From Humidesulfovibrio sp. (GTDB taxonomy: Bacteria > Desulfobacterota > Desulfovibrionia > Desulfovibrionales > Desulfovibrionaceae): a DNA stretch of 64,000 nucleotides. This document shows positions 37,976-48,631 of the stretch, piece after piece. The DNA lies in assembly GCF_031082295.1 (NCBI RefSeq), contig NZ_JAVHLD010000002.1, forward strand, positions 172,042-236,041, given 5' to 3'. The stretch's first letter is position 1; every line of letters starts with the position of its first letter. The notes beneath the pieces are model-generated. The model saw only the letters and a list, made by a program, of their open reading frames with translations, was not told the DNA's origin and did no database searches. The position numbers were made by a program, and so were the translations under genes.

Positions 37976-38377
37976 ATGCTTGAAACCGACCCGGAAGTGT
38001 TGGCCGCCTTTGTGGAGGAGGCCTCAGAGCGCATTGTCGCCCTGGAGTCCGGGCTGCTTGAACTGGAACGAACCGCCCGCGCACCGCAAGCGGACCTCCT
38101 GAACGCAGTCTTTCGCGATGCCCACTCCATCAAGGCTGGGGCAAACCTCCTGCATTTCAGCACACTTGAAACTGCAGCACATAAGTTGGAGAATGTTCTG
38201 GACAGCCTGCGCAAGGGCCAACTTTCCGCGCGCGAGGACGTAACCCAGGCCTTGTTCGACGGGGTTGACCTGCTGCGCAAGCTGCTGGACAGCCCGGGTG
38301 CCCCTGCCCCGACAGACTATCAGGAATGCTTGTCCAAGCTGGGGGAACTCGCCAAACGGCGTGCGGGGATTACATGA
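37976..38377 (+). CDS. Single-domain Hpt phosphotransfer protein
   Basis: 133 residues, essentially one histidine phosphotransfer domain. The acceptor histidine is in FRDAHSIKAGANLL, close to the CheA P1 motif HSIKG(A/S). Early helices carry FVEEASERIVALESGLLELE. It has no kinase or receiver domain, so it would relay phosphoryl groups between other proteins, perhaps with CheV's receiver. GGGGGT lies before the ATG. The stop overlaps the start of the SYLF gene (ATGA). Confidence 0.85.
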   Translation: MLETDPEVLAAFVEEASERIVALESGLLELERTARAPQADLLNAVFRDAHSIKAGANLLHFSTLETAAHKLENVLDSLRKGQLSAREDVTQALFDGVDLLRKLLDSPGAPAPTDYQECLSKLGELAKRRAGIT

Positions 38378-39120
38378 CCGGTTCAAGACTCATCCTGGCC
38401 GGACTGCTGCTGACGGCAGGCATCATGCTCAGCGCCTGCGCAGCTGCCAGGCCGACCACTCCAGGTCCATCCGGCGACCGCGGCAACCTTGGCGCTGATC
38501 TGGTCCGCGAGTCCGCTCGCGCCCTCAAGGAGCTGCGGACCGCAACCAGGCAACAGATTCTCGACTACGCCCTTGAAGACGCCCATGCGGTCATTGTGCT
38601 CCCCGGCGTGTACCAGGCGGGATTCTACTATTCCATACACGGCGGAAACGGCGTCATCGTGGCCCGCACCAGCAATGGCGGCTGGGGCTCGCCTGCCTTT
38701 GTTGGCGTCGGCGGGGCCGGGTTCGGGCTGCAGATCGGGCTTGAAAAGCAACGCCTCGTACTTGTCGTGCAGGAGCGGGGAATGTTTGAGGACATCCTTG
38801 AGCATGGGCTGAACTTCGATGTGGTCGCAAAATACGATGCGCTCGGAGTTCGCGAAGAGGCCCAGCGAGGCTCGCTCACAGGAAACCGCCCGGTGGCGGC
38901 CTTCACCGACGGGGTCGGGCTCATGGCCGGAGTCGCCATGCGCGGCGCGCTGCTTACGCTGAACCAAAGCCTTACCGAGGCCTACTACGGGCAGGGCCAT
39001 GGAGCCGCGAAGGCCGTGATGCAGAGCAAGGAAGCGCCAGGGCTGGAAGTATTCGAGCTGTGGGGCGCGCTCGACGTGAACCTGCCAAGGCCTCGGGGAG
39101 ATATTATTCGGAGTAAGTAG
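38374..39120 (+). CDS. SYLF-domain lipoprotein (YSC84-like)
   Basis: 248 residues. The start ATG overlaps the hpt stop. The signal segment LLLTAGIMLSAC ends in a clear lipobox (LSAC), so a lipoprotein is predicted. The rest matches the SYLF (lipid-binding) domain: ALEDAHAVIVLPGVYQAGF, GGWGSPAFVGVGGAGFGLQIG, and a late FTDGVGLMAGVAMRGALL. The function of bacterial SYLF lipoproteins is unknown. Its fusion by overlap to a chemotaxis relay gene is notable. Confidence 0.85.
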   Translation: MTGSRLILAGLLLTAGIMLSACAAARPTTPGPSGDRGNLGADLVRESARALKELRTATRQQILDYALEDAHAVIVLPGVYQAGFYYSIHGGNGVIVARTSNGGWGSPAFVGVGGAGFGLQIGLEKQRLVLVVQERGMFEDILEHGLNFDVVAKYDALGVREEAQRGSLTGNRPVAAFTDGVGLMAGVAMRGALLTLNQSLTEAYYGQGHGAAKAVMQSKEAPGLEVFELWGALDVNLPRPRGDIIRSK

Positions 39121-39147
39121 ACGCCGCTCCGGCAGATGGGCGGGAGG

Positions 39148-39708
39148 TCAGCAGACGGGCGGACGCACCCGATTGCGGACGGTCTTGATGATCCAGACAA
39201 GCATGATGACGCCGAACAGGCCACCGGCCACCCACCACTTGGCTTCCTGAAGGAAGCGCTCCAGCACATCCCCCAGGTAGTACCCGCCGACACCAAATGA
39301 AACGGCCCAGATCGCCGCGCCGATGCCGTTGAGCGCGAAAAAACGCCAAGGCGAAATACTTGTGGTGCCGACGGCAAAAGGCGTGATGTTTCGAAAGCCG
39401 TAAAAGAACCGGAAGGATATCAGCACCAGCACCTGGTGCTTTTCCAGCAGTTTATGCACTCTCTCGATGCGGCATTCCCATTTCTTGAGGCGTGTTTCCA
39501 GAAAACGCTTGTTGTAGCGCCCAATGTAAAAGGCCGTCTGGTCTCCGGCGAAGCTCCCCAAAAATGCTGACAGAATGCACAAGGGCAAAGACAAATGCCC
39601 GTTGAAAGCTGCAAAACCGGCAATAATGAGGATGGTCTCACCCTCAAGAAAGGTGCCGATGAACAGCGCCAGGTAACCGTAGGTGGAAAGGTAGTAGGTC
39701 AGGTCCAC
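39148..39708 (-). CDS. DedA-family membrane protein
   Basis: 186 residues with about five hydrophobic segments. Start is GTG (GTG-GAC-CTG). DedA features are FIGTFLEGETILIIAGFAA near residue 20, the Arg/Gly-rich loop RFFYGFRNITPFAVG at about 100, and SPWRFFALNGIGAAIWA. DedA proteins are inner-membrane transporters; some move undecaprenyl phosphate or phospholipids. Which one applies here cannot be told. It lies downstream of tatA behind an inverted repeat, and is convergent with the SYLF gene. Confidence 0.88.
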   Translation of the reverse strand: MDLTYYLSTYGYLALFIGTFLEGETILIIAGFAAFNGHLSLPLCILSAFLGSFAGDQTAFYIGRYNKRFLETRLKKWECRIERVHKLLEKHQVLVLISFRFFYGFRNITPFAVGTTSISPWRFFALNGIGAAIWAVSFGVGGYYLGDVLERFLQEAKWWVAGGLFGVIMLVWIIKTVRNRVRPPVC

Positions 39709-39748
39709 GCTGCCGCCTGTGATCTCAAAGGACGACTGCGAACGCGAA

Positions 39749-39778
39749 GGAGTTCCGGCCCGGATGGACCGGAACTCC
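39749..39778. repeat. Perfect inverted repeat between tatA and dedA
   Basis: GGAGTTCCGG (39749-39758) pairs with CCGGAACTCC (39769-39778) around a 10-base loop. No T-tract follows directly on the minus strand, so its action as a terminator is uncertain. Confidence 0.6.
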
Positions 39779-39813
39779 CGGCATGATGCGGTTTTTTGAG
39801 CGCGAAACAGTCA

Positions 39814-40104
39814 CTAGGCGCTCTTCTGCTCCTGTTTGGGAGCCTCAGCCTGAGCCGGAGCGGCCTGCGGCTGAGCAGCCTGAGGCTGAGCAGCCTGGGC
39901 TGCCTGGGTCGGCTGGGCCTGGGTCGGCTGCTGTGCAGGAGGGGCAACCGTGACTTCTTCCTGAGCAGACAGGGCGCCCTTGAATTCACGGATGCTTTTT
40001 CCAAGGTTGGCCGCAATCTGCGGCAGTTTGCCCGGTCCGAACAACAGCAGGGCAATGACTAGGATCAGAAGCAGGTGCATGGGCTGAAACAGTTCGCCAA
40101 GCAT
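39814..40104 (-). CDS. tatA: Twin-arginine translocase subunit TatA/B family
   Basis: 96 residues. One N-terminal membrane helix (LLLILVIALLLFGPGKLPQI) with the TatA FGPGKLP hinge, then an amphipathic helix (LGKSIREFKGAL). The C-terminal half is a low-complexity Gln/Ala/Pro tail built from short repeats such as QAAQPQAAQPQAAP. TatA forms the pore for folded proteins at the inner membrane; tatC is not nearby. TTGGAGG precedes the ATG. TatB or TatE identity cannot be excluded. Confidence 0.9.
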   Translation of the reverse strand: MLGELFQPMHLLLILVIALLLFGPGKLPQIAANLGKSIREFKGALSAQEEVTVAPPAQQPTQAQPTQAAQAAQPQAAQPQAAPAQAEAPKQEQKSA

Positions 40105-40192
40105 GATGGCCTCCAAGGGGTTTGGCTGGATTGAAGCATATCCTACCCGCTGAGGTTTGAAAACCCCCCCGGGCATCGGCGGCGCGGAAATC

Positions 40193-42172
40193 CTAGAGTT
40201 CGACCTGGCTACCCAGTTCCACCACTCGCCCGGGAGGAATGCCGAAGAATGTTGTGGCGTTCCAGGCGTTGCGCGACATGTAGGCAAACAGGTTCTTCCG
40301 CCAGGACGCCATCTTTGTCGGCCCGCCCGTGAGCAGCGTCTCGCGCCCAAGGAAGAAGGTGGTGTTCGACAGCTCAATGTCAAGGCCGTGGGCGCGCGCA
40401 AGGCGCAAGATTTCCGGCACGTTCGGAGTCTGCATGAACCCGTAGCGCACTATGATGCGGAAAAAGCCGTGCCCAAGGCTGGTTACTTCCAGACGCGAAT
40501 CGTCCGGCACAAAGGGCATCTCCGTCGAGGTGATGGAAAGCAGGATGATCTGCTCGTGCAACACCTTGATATGCTTGTAGTGGTGCAAAAGGGTGATGGG
40601 CGTGCCGGTGGTGGAGACCGACATGAACACTGCCGTGCCGGGGATGCGGATGGGCCGGTCAAGGGCCACAAGGCTCTCCAGGAACAGATTGATGGGCAGC
40701 CCCATGGCGGCAAACTGCTTGCCCAGCCCCTTCTTGCCATCGCGCCAGGTCAGCATTGCGGTCATGATGATCGCGGCGACAGTGAGGGTGAACCAGCCGC
40801 CGTCGAGAATCTTGAGGAGGTTCGAGCCGAGGAACGACAGGTCGAACAGGAGGAAGAGAGCCAGGAGGGGCACGGTCTTCCAGGCAGACCAGCGCCAAAG
40901 CATGGACATCACGAAGAAGAAGAAGATCGAGGTGATGGTCATGTCGATGGTGACGGCAATGCCGTAGGCCGCCGCAAGTCCGCTGGAGCTCTTGAAGGCC
41001 AGCACAAGGCCAAGGCAGGCCACCATCATGGCGTTGTTTATGCCGGGCAGAAAGATCTGGCCCTTTGTGTGGGCCGAGGTGTTGACGATGCGCATGCGCG
41101 GGCAGAATCCCATCTGCATGGCCTGTTGCGTCAGCGAGAACACGCCGGAGATCATGGCCTGGGAAGCGATGACCGTGGCCATGGTGGCCAGGGCGACCAT
41201 GGGATACAGCAAGAAGCCGGGCACCAGGCCGTAAAACGGGTTGAACGACTTGTCCGGCTCGGCCAGCAGCAGCGCTCCCTGGCCGAAATAATTCAACAGG
41301 AGCGCGGGCAGGACCATGCAGTACCAGGACAACCGGATCGGCACGCGGCCGAAGTGCCCCATGTCGGCGTAGAGCGCCTCGCCGCCGGTGATGCACAGCA
41401 CCACCGAGCCCAGCACGACCATGCCGTGGAGGTGGTTCTCCATAAAGAATAGGACGGCATAGTAGGGATTTACGGCAGCGAGAATGCCGGGTTGCTTGGC
41501 GATGGCCACCAACCCGAGTACGGCCAGGGTGGAGAACCAAACGATCATGATCGGTCCGAAAACCTTGCCGATCTTTTCGGTGCCGTGCTTCTGCATCATG
41601 AACAGCGTGATGAGAACCAGGCAAGTGCCGGGGATGATGATCGGCGTTGCGGCATCCGTGGCGACGCTCAAACCCTCCATGGCCGAAAGCACGGAAATGG
41701 CGGGCGTGATGATGCCGTCGCCATACAGAAGCGCCGCTCCAAAAATGCCCAAAAATACCACCAAGGCATATTTCGCCTTGCTCTTGCCCTCGACAGCCTT
41801 GTGCAACAGCGCCAGCAGGGCGAAAACGCCGCCCTCGCCCTTGTTGTCGGCGCGCAGAACGAACATGACATACTTGATGCTGACAACGATGGTCAGCGAC
41901 CAGACGATGAGCGAGAGCACACCCATTATATTTATGGGGAGCAATGGAATGGCATGCGGGCCGTGGAAGCACTCCTTCACGGCATACAAGGGGCTGGTGC
42001 CGATGTCCCCGTACACGACGCCAAGGGCCGCCAGGGCCAGGGCCATGGTACGCGCCTGGCCATGGGGGTCGTGCCCTTGGGCGGAGTGTTCGCTTATGCT
42101 GTGAGAAGCCTTGTCTTCGGGCGTCTGCTTTGGCGATTCATCGGTTCCGGAGACAGGCAAAATATTTGTCAC
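40193..42172 (-). CDS. kup: Low-affinity potassium uptake permease Kup
   Basis: 659 residues from a GTG start with GGAGG ten bases before it; an ATG at 42289 would start upstream of the predicted promoter. The KUP/HAK family stretch ALAALGVVYGDIGTSPLYAV begins the first helix, and FGAALLYGDGIITPAISVLSAMEG follows. About 12 membrane helices are followed by a C-terminal cytosolic domain. It imports potassium, probably with protons. tatA follows 88 bases later on the same strand. Confidence 0.95.
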   Translation of the reverse strand: MTNILPVSGTDESPKQTPEDKASHSISEHSAQGHDPHGQARTMALALAALGVVYGDIGTSPLYAVKECFHGPHAIPLLPINIMGVLSLIVWSLTIVVSIKYVMFVLRADNKGEGGVFALLALLHKAVEGKSKAKYALVVFLGIFGAALLYGDGIITPAISVLSAMEGLSVATDAATPIIIPGTCLVLITLFMMQKHGTEKIGKVFGPIMIVWFSTLAVLGLVAIAKQPGILAAVNPYYAVLFFMENHLHGMVVLGSVVLCITGGEALYADMGHFGRVPIRLSWYCMVLPALLLNYFGQGALLLAEPDKSFNPFYGLVPGFLLYPMVALATMATVIASQAMISGVFSLTQQAMQMGFCPRMRIVNTSAHTKGQIFLPGINNAMMVACLGLVLAFKSSSGLAAAYGIAVTIDMTITSIFFFFVMSMLWRWSAWKTVPLLALFLLFDLSFLGSNLLKILDGGWFTLTVAAIIMTAMLTWRDGKKGLGKQFAAMGLPINLFLESLVALDRPIRIPGTAVFMSVSTTGTPITLLHHYKHIKVLHEQIILLSITSTEMPFVPDDSRLEVTSLGHGFFRIIVRYGFMQTPNVPEILRLARAHGLDIELSNTTFFLGRETLLTGGPTKMASWRKNLFAYMSRNAWNATTFFGIPPGRVVELGSQVEL

Positions 42173-42222
42173 TCTGAGGCAACCTCCAGGGCTGGGGCCT
42201 GCATGCTGAAGATGCTGCCAAT

Positions 42223-42279
42223 TAAGGATGTGCCTGAACGCGGCTTGCATCCTTACTGAACGCCAAGCCACACTGTCAA
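42223..42279 (-). promoter_or_regulatory. Candidate kup promoter with overlapping inverted repeat
   Basis: On the minus strand a perfect TTGACA (42279-42274), an 18-base spacer and TAAGGA (42255-42250). An 8-base perfect inverted repeat TAAGGATG-N17-CATCCTTA (42223-42255) overlaps the -10 and the start of the transcript; it could be an operator or a 5' leader hairpin. Confidence 0.45.
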
Positions 42280-42726
42280 CGAGGTCCACCCGACGGAGCA
42301 GCGAAATAGGTGAATTTACATTTTTATCAATCCGTGCCGAACAATAAAAGTTAGCTGGTGTAAACCATGCACATTCAGAGCATCAATCCCAAGGCCACAA
42401 TCTGCTTTATGAGATTAAATACAATAAATTTAACAATTAATCTTGTTAATAACAAAAGGTAGGTGATGACAATTACAGACTTCAATTATTATACTTTTTA
42501 GTCATTACTGTCATTACGTCAAAGCCGATCACCGAATAACATCGCCCGAAGCAATCATATTACAAAAATTTTGTATTTAATTTCAGGAAATTATACATAC
42601 GCACGAGCACTCGACAGCCATCGCTTGACGTATCCATAAGCGCTTGATTTACAAATTTGAAACACCCACTACGTCGCCATTGTTTGTATAAATAATTTAT
42701 AATTAAATTTCAAACTGTTATACTAA
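42280..42726. other. AT-rich regulatory region between kup and amtB
   Basis: About 450 bases of strongly AT-rich sequence in a GC-rich neighbourhood, with no convincing gene. It contains TTAACAA-N6-TTGTTAA (42430-42449), which overlaps a second palindrome TTGTTA-A-TAACAA (42443-42455). It also has A/T runs (such as ACAAAAATTTTGT near 42565 and a TTTATAATTAAATTT-like stretch near 42705) that would be bent DNA. Likely content: binding sites for activators and bending proteins that serve the sigma-54 promoter of amtB. Confidence 0.5.
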
Positions 42727-42742
42727 TGGCCCGGTTCATGCT
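42727..42742 (+). promoter_or_regulatory. Sigma-54 promoter of amtB-glnK
   Basis: TGGCCC-N5-ATGCT with the diagnostic GG-N10-GC spacing. It lies 44 bases before the amtB start and behind an AT-rich region. NtrC-type control is expected for this gene pair but no clear NtrC site was found. Confidence 0.65.
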
Positions 42743-42785
42743 CTCCATCGCAAAGTGTATTCACCACTTCTTTTCGGAGGGCATC

Positions 42786-44716
<1,931 letters not shown>

Positions 44717-44780
44717 CTCTCCCTCCCATGCGGTGCGGCCGTGCGTGTTGAGGGACGCGCGCGGCCGCCTTTCACTCCGG

Positions 44781-44813
44781 CCCCTGCCTGTAACGCCCAG
44801 GCAGGGGTCTTTC
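44781..44813 (+). terminator. Terminator after glnK
   Basis: CCCCTGCCT (44781-44789) pairs with AGGCAGGGG (44799-44807), followed by TCTTT. A second GC-rich hairpin (GCGGCCG 44735-44741 with CGGCCGC 44762-44768) lies just before it. Beyond it, to 45001, I see nothing. Confidence 0.7.
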
Positions 44814-45001
44814 AATGTCCGCGCAACCGCCAGTGGGAGTAATTCCCCCCGGTCCGTCGGCACACTCAGCTCCCAGGCCGCTCAAAAGGGGTCAGATGCG
44901 AGGCGCATGAGATTATTCAAGCCCAACACGCATTGCACATACGCGAGGGCTTGAAATCTTTGCGGCAACGCAACGGATGGTGCGTTTCAGCGGCCTGGAG
45001 G

Positions 45002-48000
45002 CTAGTCCACGATCTTCAGGTCAAACGCCGCGATGGAGTACAGCACCGGCACCATGAGCAGGGTGACGAAGGTGGCCACGGTGAGCCCGCCGATCTGGGC
45101 GTAGCACAGGGGCTCCCAGAGCGGGCCGCCGTGCAGGGCCAGCGGAATGAGCGCAAAGACCGTGGCAGCCACGGTGATCATGACGGGTCGCAGGCGCATG
45201 ATGCCCGCGTCGAGGATGGCCATGCGAAGGTCGTCGCCCTCCTCCCGCCGCTCCTCGATGAAGTCGAAGAGCACGATGATGTGGCTCACGATGACGCCCA
45301 TGAGGCTCACGATGCCGAGGTAGGCCATGAACCCGAAGGGCGCCCGCGCCAGGAACAGCGAGCCGAAGGCTCCGGCCATGCCGTAGGGCACCGCTGCAAA
45401 GACGATGAGCGGCTTCACGGCGTTCTTGAACTGGAACAGGAGCGCAAGGTAGATGGACAGGATCGACACGGCCATGACCATGCCCATCTCGCCGAAGCCC
45501 TTGGTCTGCTCCTCGTACTCGCCTCCGATCTCTACCTTGTAGCCCGGCGGCAGTTGCGCCTTGAAGGCCTCCAACTGCGGCGCGATGCCCTGGATGACCT
45601 CGCTTGAGAGCACGCCGGGCGCGGTGAAGCAGGACACGGTTATGGTGCGGAAGTGGTTGCGCCGGGCAATCTTCTCCGTCTCCAGTCCCCAGGAAACCGT
45701 AGAGATTTGGCCGAGCGGCACCTTGCCCGACCCGTCGGCGGAGGTGACGTAGAGGTTCTTGATGTCCTCCATGCCGGCCCGTTCCTCCATGCGCAACCGG
45801 GCGAAGACAGGCACCTCGATGCGGCCCTCGCGCATGCTCGTCACCATGAACCCGTTCATGGCCGCCGCGGACGACCGCGCCACGTCCTGATTGGTCACAC
45901 CGGCCAGGGCGGCCTTGTCCGGGTCGATCTTCAGGTGCGCCCGAAAGATCTCCGCGCCCCAGTTGTCCTGCACGCGGTCGGTGTCGTCCCTGTCGCGGAG
46001 GATGCCCTTCAGCTTCTCGGCCTGGGCTCGCAACGTTGGTATGTCATCGCCCGAGAGACGAAGCTGCACGGGGATGCCCACGGGCGGACCGCTCTCCAGC
46101 CTGCGGGCGCTGACGCGCACGCCCGGCATCTCGGCCGTGAGCCTGGGCTGCAGGTAGCGCATGAAACCTTCGGTGTCGTGCACGTTGTTGATCTCGAGCA
46201 GGATCTGCGCGTAGTTGGGCTGCCCCAACTCCGGCGTCACGGAGAACCAGAAGCGCGGGCCGCCGGCGCCGATGAAGGCTGTCATGGACTTGAGGACCTT
46301 GCGATCCTTGCCGCCTTCCTTCGGGTGGTCGATGGCATACTGGGCCGCAGCCTCGCTGATGAGCCGGTCCGCCTTGCGCGCGGCCTGGTCCGTGGCCAGC
46401 ACCGAGGCGTCCTCGGGCAGCCAGATGTCCACGTAGGCCAGGTGCGAGAGGTCGTAGGGGAAGAACTGGTCCTTGAGCTGGGCCTTCATCACAAAGGCGA
46501 TGACCACGATGACGAGGGAGACGGCGAGCGCCTTGAAGCGGTGCTCGATGAGCGCGCTGGCCAACCGGTAATAGCGCCCGGTGAGGCCCTGGGTGCGGAG
46601 GTCGGACAAGCTCTTGCCAGCGTTCTTGCCGGGCCGCAGCAGGTACTGCGCGATGTACGGGATGAAGGTCATGGACACGATGCGCGAGGCCACCAGCGAA
46701 CAGCCGATGACCACCGGCAGCGAGTACAGGAAGCGGCCCTTGTCGCCGGAGAGCATCAGGTACGGCAGGTAGGCGACGATGTTCGTGATGGTGGCGTACA
46801 TGATGGCCTTGGCGAGCTTGGTGGGGCCGAGCCAGGCCGCCACGTCAAAACTCTTGCCAGCGCGAATCTCCAGCTTGATGGCGTCGTTGGCCACCACCGG
46901 GTCGTCCACCAGCAGCCCCAGGGCCAGGATCAGCGCGGCGATGGAGATCTGCTGGATGTCGATGCCGAGCAGGTTCATCATGCCAAAGGTCATGGCCAGG
47001 GTGATGGGGATAGACAGGGCCATGAGCAGGGCCGAGCGCCACTCGCGGAACCCCACGAAGGACACCAGCACCACCAGGATGATGGCCTCGTAGAGGCTGG
47101 TCATGAACAGGTCGACCTTGTCCTCCACCTGCTGAGGCTGGTCCGAGGTGCGCGAAAACACAAGGTCGGCCGGCAGGCGCTTCTTCAGGTTCCCCAGAGT
47201 CGCGTCCACCGCCTCGGAAAATTTCCGAATCTGTTCGCCGCTTTTCATGGTGATGGCGATGGTCACGGCGGGCATGCGCGCCCAGTCGCCCTGCGCATTT
47301 CGAACGACGTGGTAGTGGCGCTTTGCGGGCGGGCTCAGGTAGCCGCGCTCAATGTCCACCATGTCGCGCAGGTAGGCCAGGGCGCCGTTCTTGGCCCGGC
47401 CCACGGCCACACCGCCCAGTTCGTGCTCGTCCGTTATCTCGCCGGAGGGATCCACCAGCATGGACTTGCCTGCGGCCTCCACGACGCCGCCGCCCTGGCG
47501 GATGTTGCGCGCGCCAAGAACCTCCTTGATGCGCCAGGGGCCGAAACCATAGGCCGCCAGGCGCTCCTGCGAATAGTTCAGGTACACGGCCTCGTCGCGC
47601 ACGCCCCAGCGGTTCACCCGTGAGACATCCGGCAGGGCCTGCAAGGTGCGCATGATCTCATCCGTATACGCCTCAAGCTCTCGGTAGCCGTAGCGGCTGC
47701 CAACCACAGGAGCCAGCGCCTGCTCGACCTTGGACGGATCGCGCACGATGGCCGGGGGCCACGCGTCCGGGTGGAACTCCGAGGCGCGCAGGCGATCCTC
47801 GATGAAACGGTGCACGGCCCCAATGATCTCGGCGTCGTCCTTGTCCGTGCGCATGTCCAGCAGGGCGAGGCCAGGGGTGAAGCTCATGCGCACGTCGCCG
47901 CCAAGCCCTTTGTCCGCGAGGTACCGGGCGAAGAGCTCCACCTTGCGGCGCACCGAAGGCTCCGTCGCCGTGGCCGGCAGGACCTCCACCAGCGTCACGC

Positions 48001-48574
48001 GGCCTGCGTTTTCTCCAGAGGTGGCGTTGTCGGCTCCGCGAAGCTTGAGAATGCCCTGCTCCACCTGCTTTGCGCGCAGGGACAGCTCCACCTCGCCCTC
48101 CAACGGGGAGGCCACGGTGAGCATGAGCGTCGTCGCGTCACCGAAATCCTTGATGAAATTGACCGGGCCAGCCCCTTCCGGCAGACCGCTCACAGAGGCC
48201 AGCTTGAGGTTCAGGTCGTCAAAAACGTCCGCGGGGCTTTTGATCTCGTCGTACAGCTTGATGATGACAACGGCCAGGCCCGTGCGTGTGGTGGACTCGA
48301 TGCGGTCCACCTTGTCGTTCTCGGCGATCTTCTCTTCCAGGCGGCGCGTCACCAGATCCTCGACCTTCTCGGCAGAGGCGCCAGGCCAGGAACAGGTCAC
48401 GGCGGCCACGCGCATGGGGATGTCCGGGTCCTTGCGCTGCGGCATCCGGAAGTAGCTCACGGCGCCCCAGATCATGATCGCCACGAGCAGCACCAGGGCT
48501 ATTTGCCGATTTTCGACAAAGAAGCGCGCGGTGTTGTGCTTCTCAAGAAGCAGTTTCTCGTCCTTGCCGTGCAT
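45002..48574 (-). CDS. RND-family efflux permease
   Basis: 1190 residues, longer than AcrB (about 1050). It has the RND layout: one N-terminal helix (QIALVLLVAIMIWGAVSYF), a large periplasmic loop, a bundle of helices, a second loop and a second bundle. The proton-relay aspartate pair in helix 4 is seen in LALGLLVDDPVVANDAIKLE. It would pump hydrophobic or toxic compounds out with its adaptor, encoded 57 bases upstream, and an outer-membrane channel not present here. Substrate unknown; heavy-metal RND seems less likely because the proton motif and partner look of the multidrug type. Confidence 0.92.
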   Translation of the reverse strand: MHGKDEKLLLEKHNTARFFVENRQIALVLLVAIMIWGAVSYFRMPQRKDPDIPMRVAAVTCSWPGASAEKVEDLVTRRLEEKIAENDKVDRIESTTRTGLAVVIIKLYDEIKSPADVFDDLNLKLASVSGLPEGAGPVNFIKDFGDATTLMLTVASPLEGEVELSLRAKQVEQGILKLRGADNATSGENAGRVTLVEVLPATATEPSVRRKVELFARYLADKGLGGDVRMSFTPGLALLDMRTDKDDAEIIGAVHRFIEDRLRASEFHPDAWPPAIVRDPSKVEQALAPVVGSRYGYRELEAYTDEIMRTLQALPDVSRVNRWGVRDEAVYLNYSQERLAAYGFGPWRIKEVLGARNIRQGGGVVEAAGKSMLVDPSGEITDEHELGGVAVGRAKNGALAYLRDMVDIERGYLSPPAKRHYHVVRNAQGDWARMPAVTIAITMKSGEQIRKFSEAVDATLGNLKKRLPADLVFSRTSDQPQQVEDKVDLFMTSLYEAIILVVLVSFVGFREWRSALLMALSIPITLAMTFGMMNLLGIDIQQISIAALILALGLLVDDPVVANDAIKLEIRAGKSFDVAAWLGPTKLAKAIMYATITNIVAYLPYLMLSGDKGRFLYSLPVVIGCSLVASRIVSMTFIPYIAQYLLRPGKNAGKSLSDLRTQGLTGRYYRLASALIEHRFKALAVSLVIVVIAFVMKAQLKDQFFPYDLSHLAYVDIWLPEDASVLATDQAARKADRLISEAAAQYAIDHPKEGGKDRKVLKSMTAFIGAGGPRFWFSVTPELGQPNYAQILLEINNVHDTEGFMRYLQPRLTAEMPGVRVSARRLESGPPVGIPVQLRLSGDDIPTLRAQAEKLKGILRDRDDTDRVQDNWGAEIFRAHLKIDPDKAALAGVTNQDVARSSAAAMNGFMVTSMREGRIEVPVFARLRMEERAGMEDIKNLYVTSADGSGKVPLGQISTVSWGLETEKIARRNHFRTITVSCFTAPGVLSSEVIQGIAPQLEAFKAQLPPGYKVEIGGEYEEQTKGFGEMGMVMAVSILSIYLALLFQFKNAVKPLIVFAAVPYGMAGAFGSLFLARAPFGFMAYLGIVSLMGVIVSHIIVLFDFIEERREEGDDLRMAILDAGIMRLRPVMITVAATVFALIPLALHGGPLWEPLCYAQIGGLTVATFVTLLMVPVLYSIAAFDLKIVD

Positions 48575-48631
48575 GGCAGGTTCCTTGATGGCCCGCCTGA
48601 CGGGCGGGGTGAGGAGAGATGCGGTCTGGCC

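Noticed and set aside
39749-39778. Firm rho-independent terminator call for tatA
   Set aside because: The stem is perfect but no T-run follows it on the tatA strand, so it is only listed as an inverted repeat.
42280-42726. Possible foreign island, from the AT-rich composition
   Set aside because: Only the intergenic part is AT-rich. The flanking genes have the normal composition and no mobility genes, integrase sites or tRNA are there.
42726-42785. 20-residue extension of AmtB starting at 42726
   Set aside because: The ATG-like start falls on the sigma-54 promoter. The ATG at 42786 has a strong ribosome-binding site and begins a signal peptide.
45653-47623. 656-codon open frame on the plus strand over the RND pump gene
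   Set aside because: Antisense to a well-supported RND permease, with His/Arg/Gly-rich meaningless product.
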